In this document: piece by piece, positions 16,428-25,212 of the stretch | Numbering within the stretch: the stretch's first letter is position 1 | How the letters are laid out: every line of letters begins with the position of its first letter | NCBI GenBank assembly: GCA_963776845.1 | Contig: CAVZOJ010000001.1 | Span: 124,001-188,000, forward strand | Direction of reading: 5' to 3' | Length of the DNA: 64,000 nt | DNA from: Roseitranquillus sp963776845 | GTDB taxonomy: Bacteria > Pseudomonadota > Alphaproteobacteria > Rhodobacterales > Rhodobacteraceae | Notes under the pieces: generated by a model | The model's database searches: none | What the model was told of the DNA's origin: nothing | Seen by the model: the letters and a program-made list of their open reading frames with translations, nothing else | Translations under genes and position numbers: made by a program

Positions 16428-16982
16428 GGCGCCGCCGAAGAAGGCAAACGCCTTGTCGTGCGCCTCGGAGACCATCTCCTGCGTCTCGCGGGGATGGGCT
16501 CGCACGAACACCTTCCGGCTGTGGCAAAGGCGGACGTGGGCGGTCTCTCCGACCCTGCTTCGCCTGACCGGCCGCACTGCGGCCGCTCCGGGACGGCTAC
16601 GCAGCCTTCACCCTCGTCGTGTGGCCATCGATCACGGCAAGCCCGTGGCTCCAGTCGAACTGGTACGCCTCGCCGGGATCGAAGCTCAGCGGCACGTAGG
16701 CCGCGGCGGAGGCCTCGCTCTACGCCTTGGACCAGGTGGCCGCATACCGCCGCACGGCGTCGTAGCCGCCGTCATAACCTCGAAGATGCGGATGTGGGTC
16801 AGGCGCTCGCGCTTCGGCTGCCGCGCATTCTCGGCCAGCATGCGGCCCACTTGTCTCACCAAGGTCCGATCTTCGGCTGCGGCTGGACGCTTCGCTCGTA
16901 GCTGAATTCCGGTGGCGCCAGAGCGGATGACCTTGCGGACCGTCTTCCGTGAGACCCGCAGCTCGCGGCAGATCTGCTTGAT
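16428..16982 (-). pseudogene. istA: IS21-type istA transposase, middle segment
   Basis: Second piece of the split istA: QICRELRVSRKTVRKVIRSG resumes at 16982, followed by QPQPKIGPW, GGYDAVRRYAATWSK, PGEAYQFDWSHGLAVIDG, HVRLCHSRKVFVRAHPRETQ and AHDKAFAFFGGAC, where the IS110 copy takes over. The first part is a helix-turn-helix and the second the start of the DDE catalytic core. A stop codon and a roughly 60-bp palindromic insertion (16541-16605) lie inside. Confidence 0.85.
16541..16605. repeat. Palindromic insertion, class C (copy C1) in istA
   Basis: About 60-65 bp of extra sequence between the istA codons for TTRVKA and HVRLCHSR. Its centre is the palindrome GGCCGCACTGCGGCC, shared (as the reverse complement) with the insertion in the IS91 transposase. 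The outer arms match only partly. Confidence 0.6.
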
Positions 16983-18519
16983 GGGGCTGTTGAGAAAGGC
17001 CCCTCATGGAGGTCTGCGAAATCTCTGCCGCAGACGGACTTCAGCTACGCATGCCCGCCAAACGAAGGTGGTATGGAGCATCGGAGGGCGACCATGTGGC
17101 GCGCCGGGCGAGCTGAAGCGCGTGGAAGCAGATAGATGATCAGGGCGGCGGCCAGCCGTTTGAGGTTGATTGCCGCGGCCGTCAGGAAAGCTTGAATCCG
17201 CATGTTCCGAAGGCCGCGACGGACCGCGCGGGCGAGGCCATGCCAGGCTTTCGCTTCGCCATGGTAGCCCTCCGAGCGCCAGCGATGCTGCTGGTAGAGA
17301 TACCGGTCCTCGTCGGACCATCGCTCGCGCCGACGCCGGGCGCGTAGGAGGGCCGGATAGTCGTGGCCGAGCACGACGGCCTTGTTCACGCGCCCCTTCG
17401 AGAGGCAGAGACGGGCGAGGTCGCAGCCGCGGCAATCCCGGGCCCGCGAGGTGAAGAAGCGTCCGTGCTTGATTGCCCGACCGGCCCTGAGCTTCTTGCC
17501 ACGGGGGCATTTCAGCACGTCGTTCAGGGCGTCATACCGGAACCGGCGCATCGGGACCGGGCTGCGGATTGGTTCCGCCTTGGCCGGAATCACCGCGGCG
17601 ATGTCGCGCTCTTCGAGCCCGGCATAGAGCTTGGCATAGGCATATCCGGCGTCAGCCGTGACCGTCTTGATGGCCGTGCCGGTCAGCGCGGCCACCGCGT
17701 CCATCCGGGCGAGGAACGGCTCGCCCTCGTTCACTTCACCGCTGGTGACCTCGACGTCGAGCACGACGCCGACCTGATCGTCGACGACGTCATGCTGCTT
17801 GTAGCTCGGCTCCAGTCGGCGATTGCGGCCATTGGTTGCCATGCTCGCGTCGGGGTCGGTCGGGCAGGCCTTCTTGAACTTGCCGGTCTTCCTCGAGTTG
17901 CGAGATCGGCGCAGCTTCTCCTCGTCTTGCCCCGGATCGCCGTTCGCGGCGGTGACCGCGTCGACATGACGAACGACAAGGCTGTCCCAGGAAACGTCCG
18001 CCCGGATCAGCGAGGCGTCGACGTGGACGACCTCGCCCTTCGCGATACCCGCCTCGATGCAGGCCCTCACCGTCCGCTCGAAGATGCGCCGGAATCGTCC
18101 GGCGCCCCACCGCTGCCGTATCCGCGTCAGCGACGAATGATCCGGGAGCCTGTCACGCAGACCGAAGCCCGCGAACCAGCGGATCGCCAGGTTCACTTGG
18201 GCTTCCCGCATCGGGCGGCGGTCATGGACGATCCCGAGCAGGACGCCTGCGAGCATCAGACGCAGGGCGGACTCGGGATCGATTGCCGGGCGGCCGACAG
18301 CCGGCGCATATCCCCCGGCCACCTCGTCATGCAGCCACGACAGGTCGAGCACCCGATCGATCCGAGCCAGAACATGATCGTCCGGCACAAGGTCGCGGAG
18401 CGACCCGCACATGAAGAATTCCTGTTGCTCAGAAGACCGACGCTGCAACATCCGAAGATCCACCAAGTCCCTGCCCCAAGAGAACGGAATCAGAGGGTTG
18501 GGGCTTTTTCAACAGCCCC
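16983..18519 (-). mobile_element. IS1182-family insertion sequence, complete
   Basis: A 1537-bp element bounded by inverted repeats (GGGGCTGTTGAGAAAG at 16983 and, inverted, GGGGCTGTTGAAAAAG at the 18519 end) and flanked by a 5-bp target duplication TTGAT (16978-16982 and 18520-18524). It is inserted in istA and carries one intact transposase gene. Confidence 0.9.
17045..18466 (-). CDS. IS1182-family transposase
   Basis: DDE transposase of 473 aa. The N-terminal IS5/IS1182 domain (SLRDLVPDDHVLARIDRVLD, DPESALRLMLAGVLLGI, LPDHSSLTRIRQRW) leads to the catalytic Asp in VVHVDASLIRADVSWDS. After a basic insert come VTADAGYAY with the second Asp, a cysteine cluster CRGCDLARLC, and RWRSEGYHGEAKAWHGLARA with the Glu. 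The frame is unbroken and the element ends and target duplication are clear, so it is probably mobile or recently so. Confidence 0.93.
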   Translation of the reverse strand: MVDLRMLQRRSSEQQEFFMCGSLRDLVPDDHVLARIDRVLDLSWLHDEVAGGYAPAVGRPAIDPESALRLMLAGVLLGIVHDRRPMREAQVNLAIRWFAGFGLRDRLPDHSSLTRIRQRWGAGRFRRIFERTVRACIEAGIAKGEVVHVDASLIRADVSWDSLVVRHVDAVTAANGDPGQDEEKLRRSRNSRKTGKFKKACPTDPDASMATNGRNRRLEPSYKQHDVVDDQVGVVLDVEVTSGEVNEGEPFLARMDAVAALTGTAIKTVTADAGYAYAKLYAGLEERDIAAVIPAKAEPIRSPVPMRRFRYDALNDVLKCPRGKKLRAGRAIKHGRFFTSRARDCRGCDLARLCLSKGRVNKAVVLGHDYPALLRARRRRERWSDEDRYLYQQHRWRSEGYHGEAKAWHGLARAVRRGLRNMRIQAFLTAAAINLKRLAAALIIYLLPRASARPARHMVALRCSIPPSFGGHA

Positions 18520-18583
18520 TTGATCGGCTTCTTGTCTTGGAATACCCCCGCCTGATCTTCGCGATCGTCTCCACCACCAGCAT
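18520..18583 (-). pseudogene. istA: IS21-type istA transposase, N-terminal segment
   Basis: First piece of the split istA: MLVVETIAKIRR, then (after a one-base shift) VFQDKKPIK, which continues across IS1182 into QICRELRVSRKTVRK at 16982. This fixes the original start at 18583 and shows that a gene of about 1.5 kb now spans almost 6 kb. Confidence 0.75.
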
Positions 18584-19114
18584 CCCGCACTCGGCTCCCG
18601 ACTTCCCTCGGGAGCACGATGGACGACCGCATCAAGGGGGCCTTTGGACGCCGATCTTCCACGCCTGTTCACAGCCACGCGCATGCCAGCATCTGATCAC
18701 CTAGAAACGATCCGTCGGTGAGTGGGGCACCGCCTCCGCGATCCGGTGGTGGCGACGGCGATCCGCGACCGCCTGCTGCACCACAGCCGGATCATCACGA
18801 CTTGCGGCGAAAAACTCGAACGCGCGCGTTCGGCGACGAGGCAATGCCGATGTCTCGAGGGCCACGCCGCATTAAGGACGGCCCGCTGGGACTTCTCGTC
18901 ACAACCATCGGGACGCATCCGACGCGCGCGTGTCTCGATGCATTCGTCTCGGTCGGAAGTTCGAGAGTCGTGCCGGTATCCTGCCACGGTCGGCCGACGA
19001 ATACGGTGCTTCTCCGCCCCGAGACGCCTGATTTTGATGAGGCAACCCAAGCCTTAGGTGTTCAGTCTTACGGTTTGATGGTGTGATCCTTTCGAGGGAA
19101 TGGAAGGAAGCACT
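18584..19114. other. Degenerate IS DNA, no intact gene
   Basis: About 530 bp between the istA start and the next IS fragment. On the plus strand near 18730-18830 a stretch reading DPVVATAIRDRLLHHSRIITTCGEKLE resembles the C-terminus of an istB ATPase, so this is probably the rotted end of another IS21 element. The rest shows no family resemblance. Confidence 0.4.
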
Positions 19115-19468
19115 ATGGGACAGGTTCGTCACGGGAGCGCCACGACCACGCTGATCGGGCGCACGAAGGGCGGGATGAACACCAAGCTCCACGCCGTCAC
19201 GGACGCTCAGGGCCGACCCATCCGCTTCTTCATGAGCGCCGGCCAGGTCAGTGACTACACCGGTGCACGCGCGATGATGGGCAGCCTTCCCGTGGCCCGA
19301 CCGGCTGATCGCCGACCGGGGCTACGACGCGGACTAGTTTCGAGAGGCGTTGGAAGACAGAAGGATACGAGCCTGCATCCCCGGCCGGAAGTCGCGCGAC
19401 ACGCCCGTGAGCTACGACAAGCGCCGATACAAGCGCCGAAACCGGATCGAGATCATGTTCGGTCGCCC
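19115..19468 (+). pseudogene. IS481/IS5 hybrid transposase remnant
   Basis: Starts as an IS481-type transposase (MGQVRHGSATTT) but switches at once into an IS5/IS427-type second ORF (IGRTKGGMNTKLHAVTDAQG, PIRFFMSAGQVSDYTGARAM). A frameshift near 19300 and a TAG stop (in DRGYDAD-stop-FREALEDRR) follow, then ACIPGRKSRDTPVSYDKRRY and RIEIMFGR, after which it ends at the IS3 border. It is a fusion of two broken elements. Confidence 0.7.
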
Positions 19469-19557
19469 AAATCAGATCGGAACAAGCGTCCACGTGGAGT
19501 GTGAACTGGCCCCCGATTTGACCGGACACTCAGGCATAGCCATGGAGGCTTAGGCGT

Positions 19558-20143
19558 ATGCCTGAGTACGTGCTCATGTCTGAGATCGAGATCATCACCG
19601 ATGGCGGCCGTCGCCGCCGCTGGTCCGCGGCTGAAAAGCTGCGGATCGTGGAAGAGACTCTGGACGAGCGGGAGAGCATCTCGGTCGTCGCGCGGCGCAA
19701 TGGCGTCGCTCCGAACCTCCTTTATCGTTGGCGCAGGCTGATGCTGGAAGGAGGGAGCGTGGCAGTGACGGGCGACGACGAGGTGACCAGGTCGAGCCTG
19801 CGAGACGAGCTGTCCGGCAGATGGAGGACCGCATCCGCGAACTGGAGCGCCAGCTTGGGCGCAAGACGCTCGAGCTGGAGATCCTCAAGGAGGCGCTGGA
19901 CAAGTCACGGGCAAAAAAACCGACGTTGCTCGCGCAGTCGCCGCTGAAGGACGGTTCCCCGATGACGGCCGTGGCAGAGACGCTCGGCGTGTCACGCTCG
20001 AACCTGCATGACCGGCTGAGCGGGAGAACCAAGCCGCGGCGGCGCTACCACAAAGCGCAGGACGCGGCGGTGCTGCCGTTGATCACCACGCTGGTGGCGG
20101 CGCCGCCGACCTACGGCTACCGGCGGATCACGGCGCTCCTGGA
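19558..20143 (+). pseudogene. IS3-family transposase OrfA and start of OrfB
   Basis: OrfA begins MPEYVLMSEIEIITDGGRR with a helix-turn-helix (KLRIVEETLDERESISVVAR, NGVAPNLLYRWRR). A frameshift near 19800 moves it to the frame with the leucine-zipper region RIRELERQLGRKTLELEILK. OrfB starts SPMTAVAETLGVSRSNLHDR and reaches YGYRRITALL, where it stops. The whole DDE catalytic domain is absent. Confidence 0.8.
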
Positions 20144-20244
20144 AGCAGGCGCTACGCCGCTCCATTTCTCACGCATCCGCCCCCAAGGCCACTGAGTGTG
20201 GCCGTGAGATCCATGACCACGACCTTCCACCTCCATTGTGAGAC

Positions 20245-20691
20245 GTGCCCGAACGCGTCTGGCGCTGGCCGAACTTCAGCCCCGCCGAGATCGCCTGCCG
20301 CGGGACCCGTTGGCCTTCAAGGCGGCGGCACGGGAGATGGGATTCCCCGGCTTCGGCTTCTACCCGCGCTGGGGGTTCATGCATGTCGACCTCGGTCCGG
20401 CGCGTCAGTGGGGCGAGCGCTTCCCTGCGCGATCGGTGCCGTTCGCGGCCGAGACCCCGCCGGCACGCGAGCACCTAGCGCAGAGCCGCACCATGAAAGG
20501 TGGTGGCGCGGCGGGCGTCGCGACGCTCGGGCGCGGTCGGCGTCGAGGTGGCGCAGCAGGTGCTGGCCGCGATACTACCGCTCATCCCGTATCTCGAAAC
20601 GCTTCGCTGGGTGTTCATCGCGGTGGCTCTCGGTGGAGTCGCGGTCACCATCTATGCCCGCATCGACGACTGGAAGCGGGGGCGGCGATGA
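20245..20691 (+). pseudogene. Phage-type M15 peptidase (endolysin) remnant
   Basis: The start (MPERVWRWPNFSPAEIACRGT) is that of M15 D-Ala-D-Ala carboxypeptidase-like endolysins common in Rhodobacterales prophages and GTA-like elements. About 60 residues with the first zinc ligands are deleted; the sequence resumes in another frame at AFKAAAREMGFPGFGFYP, GFMHVDLGPARQWGE, and after another shift ends with a membrane helix (LRWVFIAVALGGVAVTIYAR). Enzymatically dead. Confidence 0.75.
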
Positions 20692-20946
20692 TCGACGGGG
20701 CTCCTCGCCACGCTCGCCGGATCGGCGTGGGCGCGCGCGGCGCTCCGCTACGGCGTCATCGCCCTCGCGATCCTTCTGTTCCCGCTGGCCCTGCGCCGCT
20801 CCGGCGAGCGCGCCGGCCGGCTGGCCGTGCAGCTCGAGACCACGGAGAGAAGCCATGATGCACAACGACGGATGCTCGAGGCTGCGGCGCGTCGCCCTCG
20901 TTCTCGCGACGATCTGGCTGAGCGGCTGAGAGACGGGCGCTTTTGA
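20688..20946 (+). pseudogene. Rz-like inner-membrane spanin remnant
   Basis: After ATG ATC GAC a run of four G puts the sequence one base out of frame; corrected, it reads DGLLATLAGSAWARAALRYG with a membrane helix (VIALAILLFPLALRR) and a helical tail (LAVQLETTERSHDAQRRMLE) ending RLRDGRF. Position after an endolysin and overlap with a lipoprotein-type frame are typical of Rz/Rz1 pairs. The homopolymer shift could also be a sequencing error. Confidence 0.55.
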
Positions 20947-21115
20947 CGTCGCCAGCCTCGGGGCGTGTCCGCCCGTCGTCGAATACAGCCGGGCGTTCCA
21001 GGCAAGGGCGGCTGAGGAGCTGGCTCTGTTGCCGGAGGGATCGGCGATCGCGGAGATGCTGAGAGACTACGCGGCGATGCGGGAGCAGGCGCGGGTGTGC
21101 GGCTCCTCGCCGTGA
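20855..21115 (+). pseudogene. Rz1-like lipoprotein with stop at the lipobox cysteine
   Basis: An 87-codon frame nested in the end of the Rz-like gene. The signal sequence RVALVLATIWLSG is followed by TGA where the lipobox Cys (TGC or TGT) is expected; the same frame continues ETGAFDVASLGACPPVVEYS and LPEGSAIAEMLRDYAAMREQ. One base change has removed the lipidation site and truncated the protein. Confidence 0.55.
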
Positions 21116-21276
21116 TGTCGGCTCGATGCGCCAGGTCCAAGGGATGTTGACGACCCACTCCGGGTCAATCCCATTGCCTCTCGGCGCGAGGACCGCGTGC
21201 CGCGGCGGTCGACACGTGATTATCGGGCGCTCAAGCATCGAGGTTCGCTTGATATGGATCAAGGCGCATATGCGCG

Positions 21277-21585
21277 GTGACGCATAATCATCGCGGCGTG
21301 CAGGACATACTTGCCGCCATTTGCGACCCGACCCGCCGCGCCGCGCTCGCTCTTCTCTGGGGTGGGGGCGAGCATTGCGTCTGCGAACTGATGGCGCGTC
21401 TTGACGCGAGCCAGAGCCGGATGTCGCGGCACATGAAGGTGCTGCGCGAGGCCGGTCTCGTGCTCGACAGGCGCGATGCGCAATGGGTGCGCTACCGCCG
21501 GAACCCGGACCTCGGGCCGGAGCTCGCGGCGGTGATCGACGCGGTTCTGGCTGCGGAACACAAACTCGAATTGGAGGTCGCGTGA
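21277..21585 (+). CDS. ArsR-family transcriptional repressor
   Basis: Winged-helix regulator of 102 aa (ILAAICDPTRRAALALL, then HCVCELMARLDASQSRMSRH, then LREAGLVLDRRDAQWVRYR). The ELMARLDASQSRMSRHMKVL stretch is the recognition helix region, and the CVCEL motif is the ELCVCDL-type metal-binding site of arsenic-responsive ArsR proteins. The GTG at 21277 or at 21298 could be the start. The stop overlaps the permease start by GTGA. It probably represses the four or five genes that follow and releases on As(III). Confidence 0.88.
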   Translation: MTHNHRGVQDILAAICDPTRRAALALLWGGGEHCVCELMARLDASQSRMSRHMKVLREAGLVLDRRDAQWVRYRRNPDLGPELAAVIDAVLAAEHKLELEVA

Positions 21586-22640
21586 CCACCGAAACCCACG
21601 AACACCATGCCCCGCACGGGCTTCCGGATTGGGCATGGTATGTCGGCGTGCCGCTTGCGGCCGTCGTATGGTGGCTGGTCTACAGCCAGATGATCCCGTT
21701 CTCCGAATGGGCGACGTCGCTCTTCCCCGTCGCGCGCGACAGCCATACCGGCGAGGCGATCGCCTTCTTCATCTACGACGTGCCCAAGGTGCTGTTGCTG
21801 CTGACGGGCATCGTCTTTGTCACGGGCGTGCTTCGGAGCTGGTTCAGCCCGGAGAAGACCCGCGCGATCCTCGCGGGCAAGAACCAGATCTGGGGCTATC
21901 CGCTGGCGGCTGCGCTCGGCGTGCTGACGCCGTTCTGCTCGTGCTCCTCGGTGCCGCTCTTCATCGGCTTCGTCTCGGCGGGCATTCCGCTGGGGGTGAC
22001 GTTTTCCTTCCTGATCGCCGGGCCGATGGTCGGGCCGGTGGGCCTCGGGCTCCTCTACGGCCTCGTCGGTTGGCAGATCGCGACGATCTACCTCGTCTTC
22101 GGATTCACCATCGCCACGGTCGCAGGGTTCGTCCTCGGGCGCATGGGGCTGGAGCGGTATCTGCAGGACTGGGTGCGCGAGCTGAACGCCGGACCCGCGG
22201 GCGATCTGCCAGAGGAGCGGCTGAGCCTTGTCGACCGGTTGAAGATCGGTGTCGAACAGGTACGCGAGATCGTCGGCAAGGTCTGGATCTGGGTTCTGAT
22301 CGGCATCGGCATCGGCGCCGCCATCCACGGCTACGTTCCCGAAGAGATGATGCTGCGGATCATGGGCGGCGAGGCGTGGTGGTCGGTGCCGGCGGCCGTG
22401 GTCGTGGGCGTGCCGATGTACACCAATGCGGCGGGCGTCATCCCGATCGTCGAGGCGCTGCTGGGCAAGGGCGCCGCGCTCGGGACCACACTGGCCTTCA
22501 TGATGTCGGTGATCGCGCTGAGTCTGCCCGAGATGATCATCCTAAAGCAGGTGCTGACCCTTCGCCTGATCGCGATCTTCCTCGCGGTCGTTTCGGCGGG
22601 GATCCTCGCCACCGGCTTTCTGTTCAACTTCCTGCTGTGA
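21582..22640 (+). CDS. ArsP-like permease (DUF318 family)
   Basis: Inner-membrane permease of 352 aa with about eight to ten hydrophobic segments. The hallmark GVLTPFCSCSSVPLFIGF motif occurs near residue 110, as in ArsP organoarsenical exporters of family PF03773, and a second half-motif is PMYTNAAGVIPIVEALL. It starts with GTG overlapping arsR. Export of trivalent (organo)arsenic or a related toxicant is inferred from family and from the ArsR-thioredoxin context. Confidence 0.87.
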   Translation: MTTETHEHHAPHGLPDWAWYVGVPLAAVVWWLVYSQMIPFSEWATSLFPVARDSHTGEAIAFFIYDVPKVLLLLTGIVFVTGVLRSWFSPEKTRAILAGKNQIWGYPLAAALGVLTPFCSCSSVPLFIGFVSAGIPLGVTFSFLIAGPMVGPVGLGLLYGLVGWQIATIYLVFGFTIATVAGFVLGRMGLERYLQDWVRELNAGPAGDLPEERLSLVDRLKIGVEQVREIVGKVWIWVLIGIGIGAAIHGYVPEEMMLRIMGGEAWWSVPAAVVVGVPMYTNAAGVIPIVEALLGKGAALGTTLAFMMSVIALSLPEMIILKQVLTLRLIAIFLAVVSAGILATGFLFNFLL

Positions 22641-22662
22641 CCGAGCCTGAAAGGACACGCCC

Positions 22663-22899
22663 ATGAAAACCGTCAAGGTCTACGGACCCGGCTGCAAACG
22701 CTGCCAGACGACCGAAGCCATGGTCAAGGAGACGGCCGCAAAACTCGGCATCGAGGTCGCGGTCGAGAAGGTCACCGACGCGAAATCCGTCGCCATGGCG
22801 GGTATCATGTCCACACCCGGCATTTCGGTCGATGGCAAACTCGTCCATGCGGGCGGCCTGCCGGATGCGATGAAACTGGAAGGCTGGCTCCGCGCATGA
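22663..22899 (+). CDS. Small thioredoxin-like protein
   Basis: A 78-aa redox protein of the 'redox-active disulfide protein 2' family. The CKRC active site sits near the N-terminus (VYGPGCKRC), followed by a thioredoxin-like core with cis-Pro region MSTPGISVDGKLVHAGG. These small proteins regularly accompany DUF318 permease genes in ars clusters and may pass electrons for metalloid handling. Its stop overlaps the MBL gene start by ATGA. Confidence 0.87.
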   Translation: MKTVKVYGPGCKRCQTTEAMVKETAAKLGIEVAVEKVTDAKSVAMAGIMSTPGISVDGKLVHAGGLPDAMKLEGWLRA

Positions 22900-23807
22900 T
22901 CCGCGCCTTCGTCGCGGCGGCGGTCCTTGCCGCACCGACCTTCGCGGCAGCCGAGATCCTGGACGGGCGGCCCGTGACCGAAGGGGTCTGGGCCATCGTC
23001 GGCGAAAAGGCGCAGCGGAGCCCGGAGAATCTCGGCGACAACGCGACCTTCGGACTGGTCGTCACCGAGGCAGGCGCGGTGCTGATCGATCCGGGCGGCT
23101 CGTGGCAAGGGGCGCAGGCGTTGCACGACGCGGTTCGAAGCGTGACCGAGCAACCCGTGACCCATGTCATCGACACCGGCGGGCAGGATCACCGCTGGCT
23201 GGGCAATGGCTACTGGCAGGCGCAGGGCGCGACCGTCATCGCATCCGACGCGGCGGTGGAGGACCAGCAGGCCCGCGCCTCCATGCAGATGACCGCCCTC
23301 TCGCGGCTGATCGGCGATGCGCTGGACGGGACCGAGCCCAGCTTCGCCGATGCGACCTTTTCCCATGCCTACACGCTGGAGGTCGGGGGGCTGCGCTTCG
23401 AGATCGTCCATGCCGGTCCTGCGCACACGCCCGGCGACAGCCTGGTCTGGGTGCCGGAACGCGACACGGTCTTCGCCGGCGACATCGTCTATGTCGAGCG
23501 CATCCTCGGCGTGGGCGACCAGAGTTCGATCAGCCATTGGCCGGATGCGTTTCTTGCGGTGGAGGCGACGGGGGCTGCTCATGTCGTGCCGGGCCATGGC
23601 GGGCCCACGACGCTGGAGCGCGCCCGCGCCGACACCTACGATTACCTGATGAACCTGCGCGCGCAGATCGGGACTTTGCTAGCCGCGGGAGGCGACATCA
23701 TGGACGCGCCGCAGGTGGACCAGTCAGCCTTCTCGTATCTGGAGCAGTTCGACGCGCTGGCTGGCCGGAACGCACAGACGACGTACCAGCAGATGGAATG
23801 GGAGTGA
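22896..23807 (+). CDS. Exported metallo-beta-lactamase-fold hydrolase
   Basis: MBL-fold protein of 303 aa with a signal peptide (MIRAFVAAAVLAAPTFAAA), so periplasmic. The classical HxHxDH motif is replaced by DTGGQDHRWLGN: the first two histidines are missing but Asp-His remain. The later ligands are present (AGPAHTPGD, FAGDIVYVERILG and VPGHGG). It resembles SoxH/quinoprotein-associated MBL proteins. Catalysis with a reduced or altered metal site is possible. It is translationally coupled to the thioredoxin-like gene. Confidence 0.83.
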   Translation: MIRAFVAAAVLAAPTFAAAEILDGRPVTEGVWAIVGEKAQRSPENLGDNATFGLVVTEAGAVLIDPGGSWQGAQALHDAVRSVTEQPVTHVIDTGGQDHRWLGNGYWQAQGATVIASDAAVEDQQARASMQMTALSRLIGDALDGTEPSFADATFSHAYTLEVGGLRFEIVHAGPAHTPGDSLVWVPERDTVFAGDIVYVERILGVGDQSSISHWPDAFLAVEATGAAHVVPGHGGPTTLERARADTYDYLMNLRAQIGTLLAAGGDIMDAPQVDQSAFSYLEQFDALAGRNAQTTYQQMEWE

Positions 23808-23938
23808 CCTCGGAGCGGCGCTGATTGCACGGGTCCGACCGCACTGCGATCCAAGACGAACTTGGGGCGTCATGGTCGGCCCGACCGGCAACGCGCCGCG
23901 CCGGCCGAGTTCGGCGACTGCGGATCGGAGTGCTCGCG

Positions 23939-25174
23939 ATGGGGCCGAAGAATAAGATGGTAGAAAGCGCCCGGGGAGCGATATCCTGGCGCGGGCTGCC
24001 GGCTGGGATCTGGGCGCTCGGCTTCGTGTCCATGCTGATGGATGTCTCTTCGGAGATGATCCACGCCCTGCTGCCGGTCTATCTCACCGTGGGCCTCGGG
24101 GCGACCGTGCTGACCGTCGGCATCATCGAGGGCATCGCGGAGGCGACGGCGGCGATCACCAAGGTCTTTTCGGGGGCGCTGTCCGACCGGATCGGACGGC
24201 GCAAGGAACTGGCGGCCATGGGCTACGGCCTCGCCGCCCTGACGAAGCCTGTATTTCCGCTGGCGCCGTCGATCGGCTGGCTGATCGTGGCCCGCTTCGT
24301 CGACCGGGTCGGCAAGGGCATCCGTGGTGCGCCGCGCGACGCGCTGGTGGCGGACCTCGCGCCGACCGGGTTGCGCGGCGCGGCCTTCGGCCTGCGCCAG
24401 TCCCTCGACACCTTCGGCGCCTTTCTCGGGCCGCTCGCCGCGATCGGTCTGATGTGGCTGTTCTCCAACGACTTCCGAAGCGTGTTCTGGGTCGCGGTCC
24501 TCCCGGCCTTCCTTGCGCTGGGGCTCATCTTGTTCGCGGTGCGGGAGCCGGCCCGGCCCGAGGGCCTGCGGCGCGTCCGCAACCCGCTCTCGCCCGCGGA
24601 ACTGGGGCTGCTCGGCGCGACGTATTGGCTGGTCGTCGTCGTCGCCACGCTCTTCACCCTCGCGCGATTCAGCGAGGCTTTCCTGATCCTGCGCGCCGAG
24701 GCGGCGGGACTGTCGCTCATGCTGGTGCCGCTGGTCCTGGTGGGCATGAACGCGGTCTACGCCCTTTCGGCCTGGCCGGTCGGAGCCTTGTCGGACAGCT
24801 ATGGCCGGGTCGGCCTGCTCGCGGTCGGGCTGGGCCTGCTGATCGCGGCCGACCTCGTGCTCGCCTTCGCGGGCGGGTTGCCCGGCATCGCGGCTGGCGT
24901 CCTGATCTGGGGCCTGCACATGGGTTTCACGCAGGGGCTGCTCGCCGCCCTCGTCGCCGAGGCCGTTCCCGTCGAACTGCGCGGCACGGCATTCGGAATG
25001 TTCAACCTCGTCACCGGCGTGGCGCTGCTCCTTGCCAGCGTCATCGCCGGGGTGCTCTGGGAGGTGGTCGGCGCGCAGTGGACGTTCCTCGCCGGCGCGA
25101 TCCTTGCTGCGTCGGCGGCGGCGGGGCTTATCCCGCTCTCGCGTCGACTCCGCCACACGGCCCGACCCGCCTGA
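23939..25174 (+). CDS. MFS transporter
   Basis: Major facilitator permease of about 411 aa with 12 predicted membrane helices. The loop 2-3 motif reads GALSDRIGRRKELAAMGYG, with a similar one in the second half (VGALSDSYGRVGLLAVG). VGKGIRGAPRDALVADL is typical of a subfamily often found in ars or metal clusters. The start at 23939 places the first helix normally; a longer frame from 23825 would add an Arg-rich stretch of no clear value. The substrate is unknown; context suggests metalloid or drug export. Confidence 0.85.
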   Translation: MGPKNKMVESARGAISWRGLPAGIWALGFVSMLMDVSSEMIHALLPVYLTVGLGATVLTVGIIEGIAEATAAITKVFSGALSDRIGRRKELAAMGYGLAALTKPVFPLAPSIGWLIVARFVDRVGKGIRGAPRDALVADLAPTGLRGAAFGLRQSLDTFGAFLGPLAAIGLMWLFSNDFRSVFWVAVLPAFLALGLILFAVREPARPEGLRRVRNPLSPAELGLLGATYWLVVVVATLFTLARFSEAFLILRAEAAGLSLMLVPLVLVGMNAVYALSAWPVGALSDSYGRVGLLAVGLGLLIAADLVLAFAGGLPGIAAGVLIWGLHMGFTQGLLAALVAEAVPVELRGTAFGMFNLVTGVALLLASVIAGVLWEVVGAQWTFLAGAILAASAAAGLIPLSRRLRHTARPA

Positions 25175-25212
25175 TCGGGCCCGGCCACTATCTTCTGGCG
25201 GCGACGCCCTGC

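Noticed and set aside
19301..20195. Intact IS3 or IS5 element
   Set aside because: Frameshifts, an in-frame stop and the missing catalytic domain show these are fragments.
20855..21115. TGA in the Rz1-like frame as a selenocysteine codon
   Set aside because: It stands exactly where a lipobox Cys is expected, in a decayed phage cassette; mutation of TGC is simpler.
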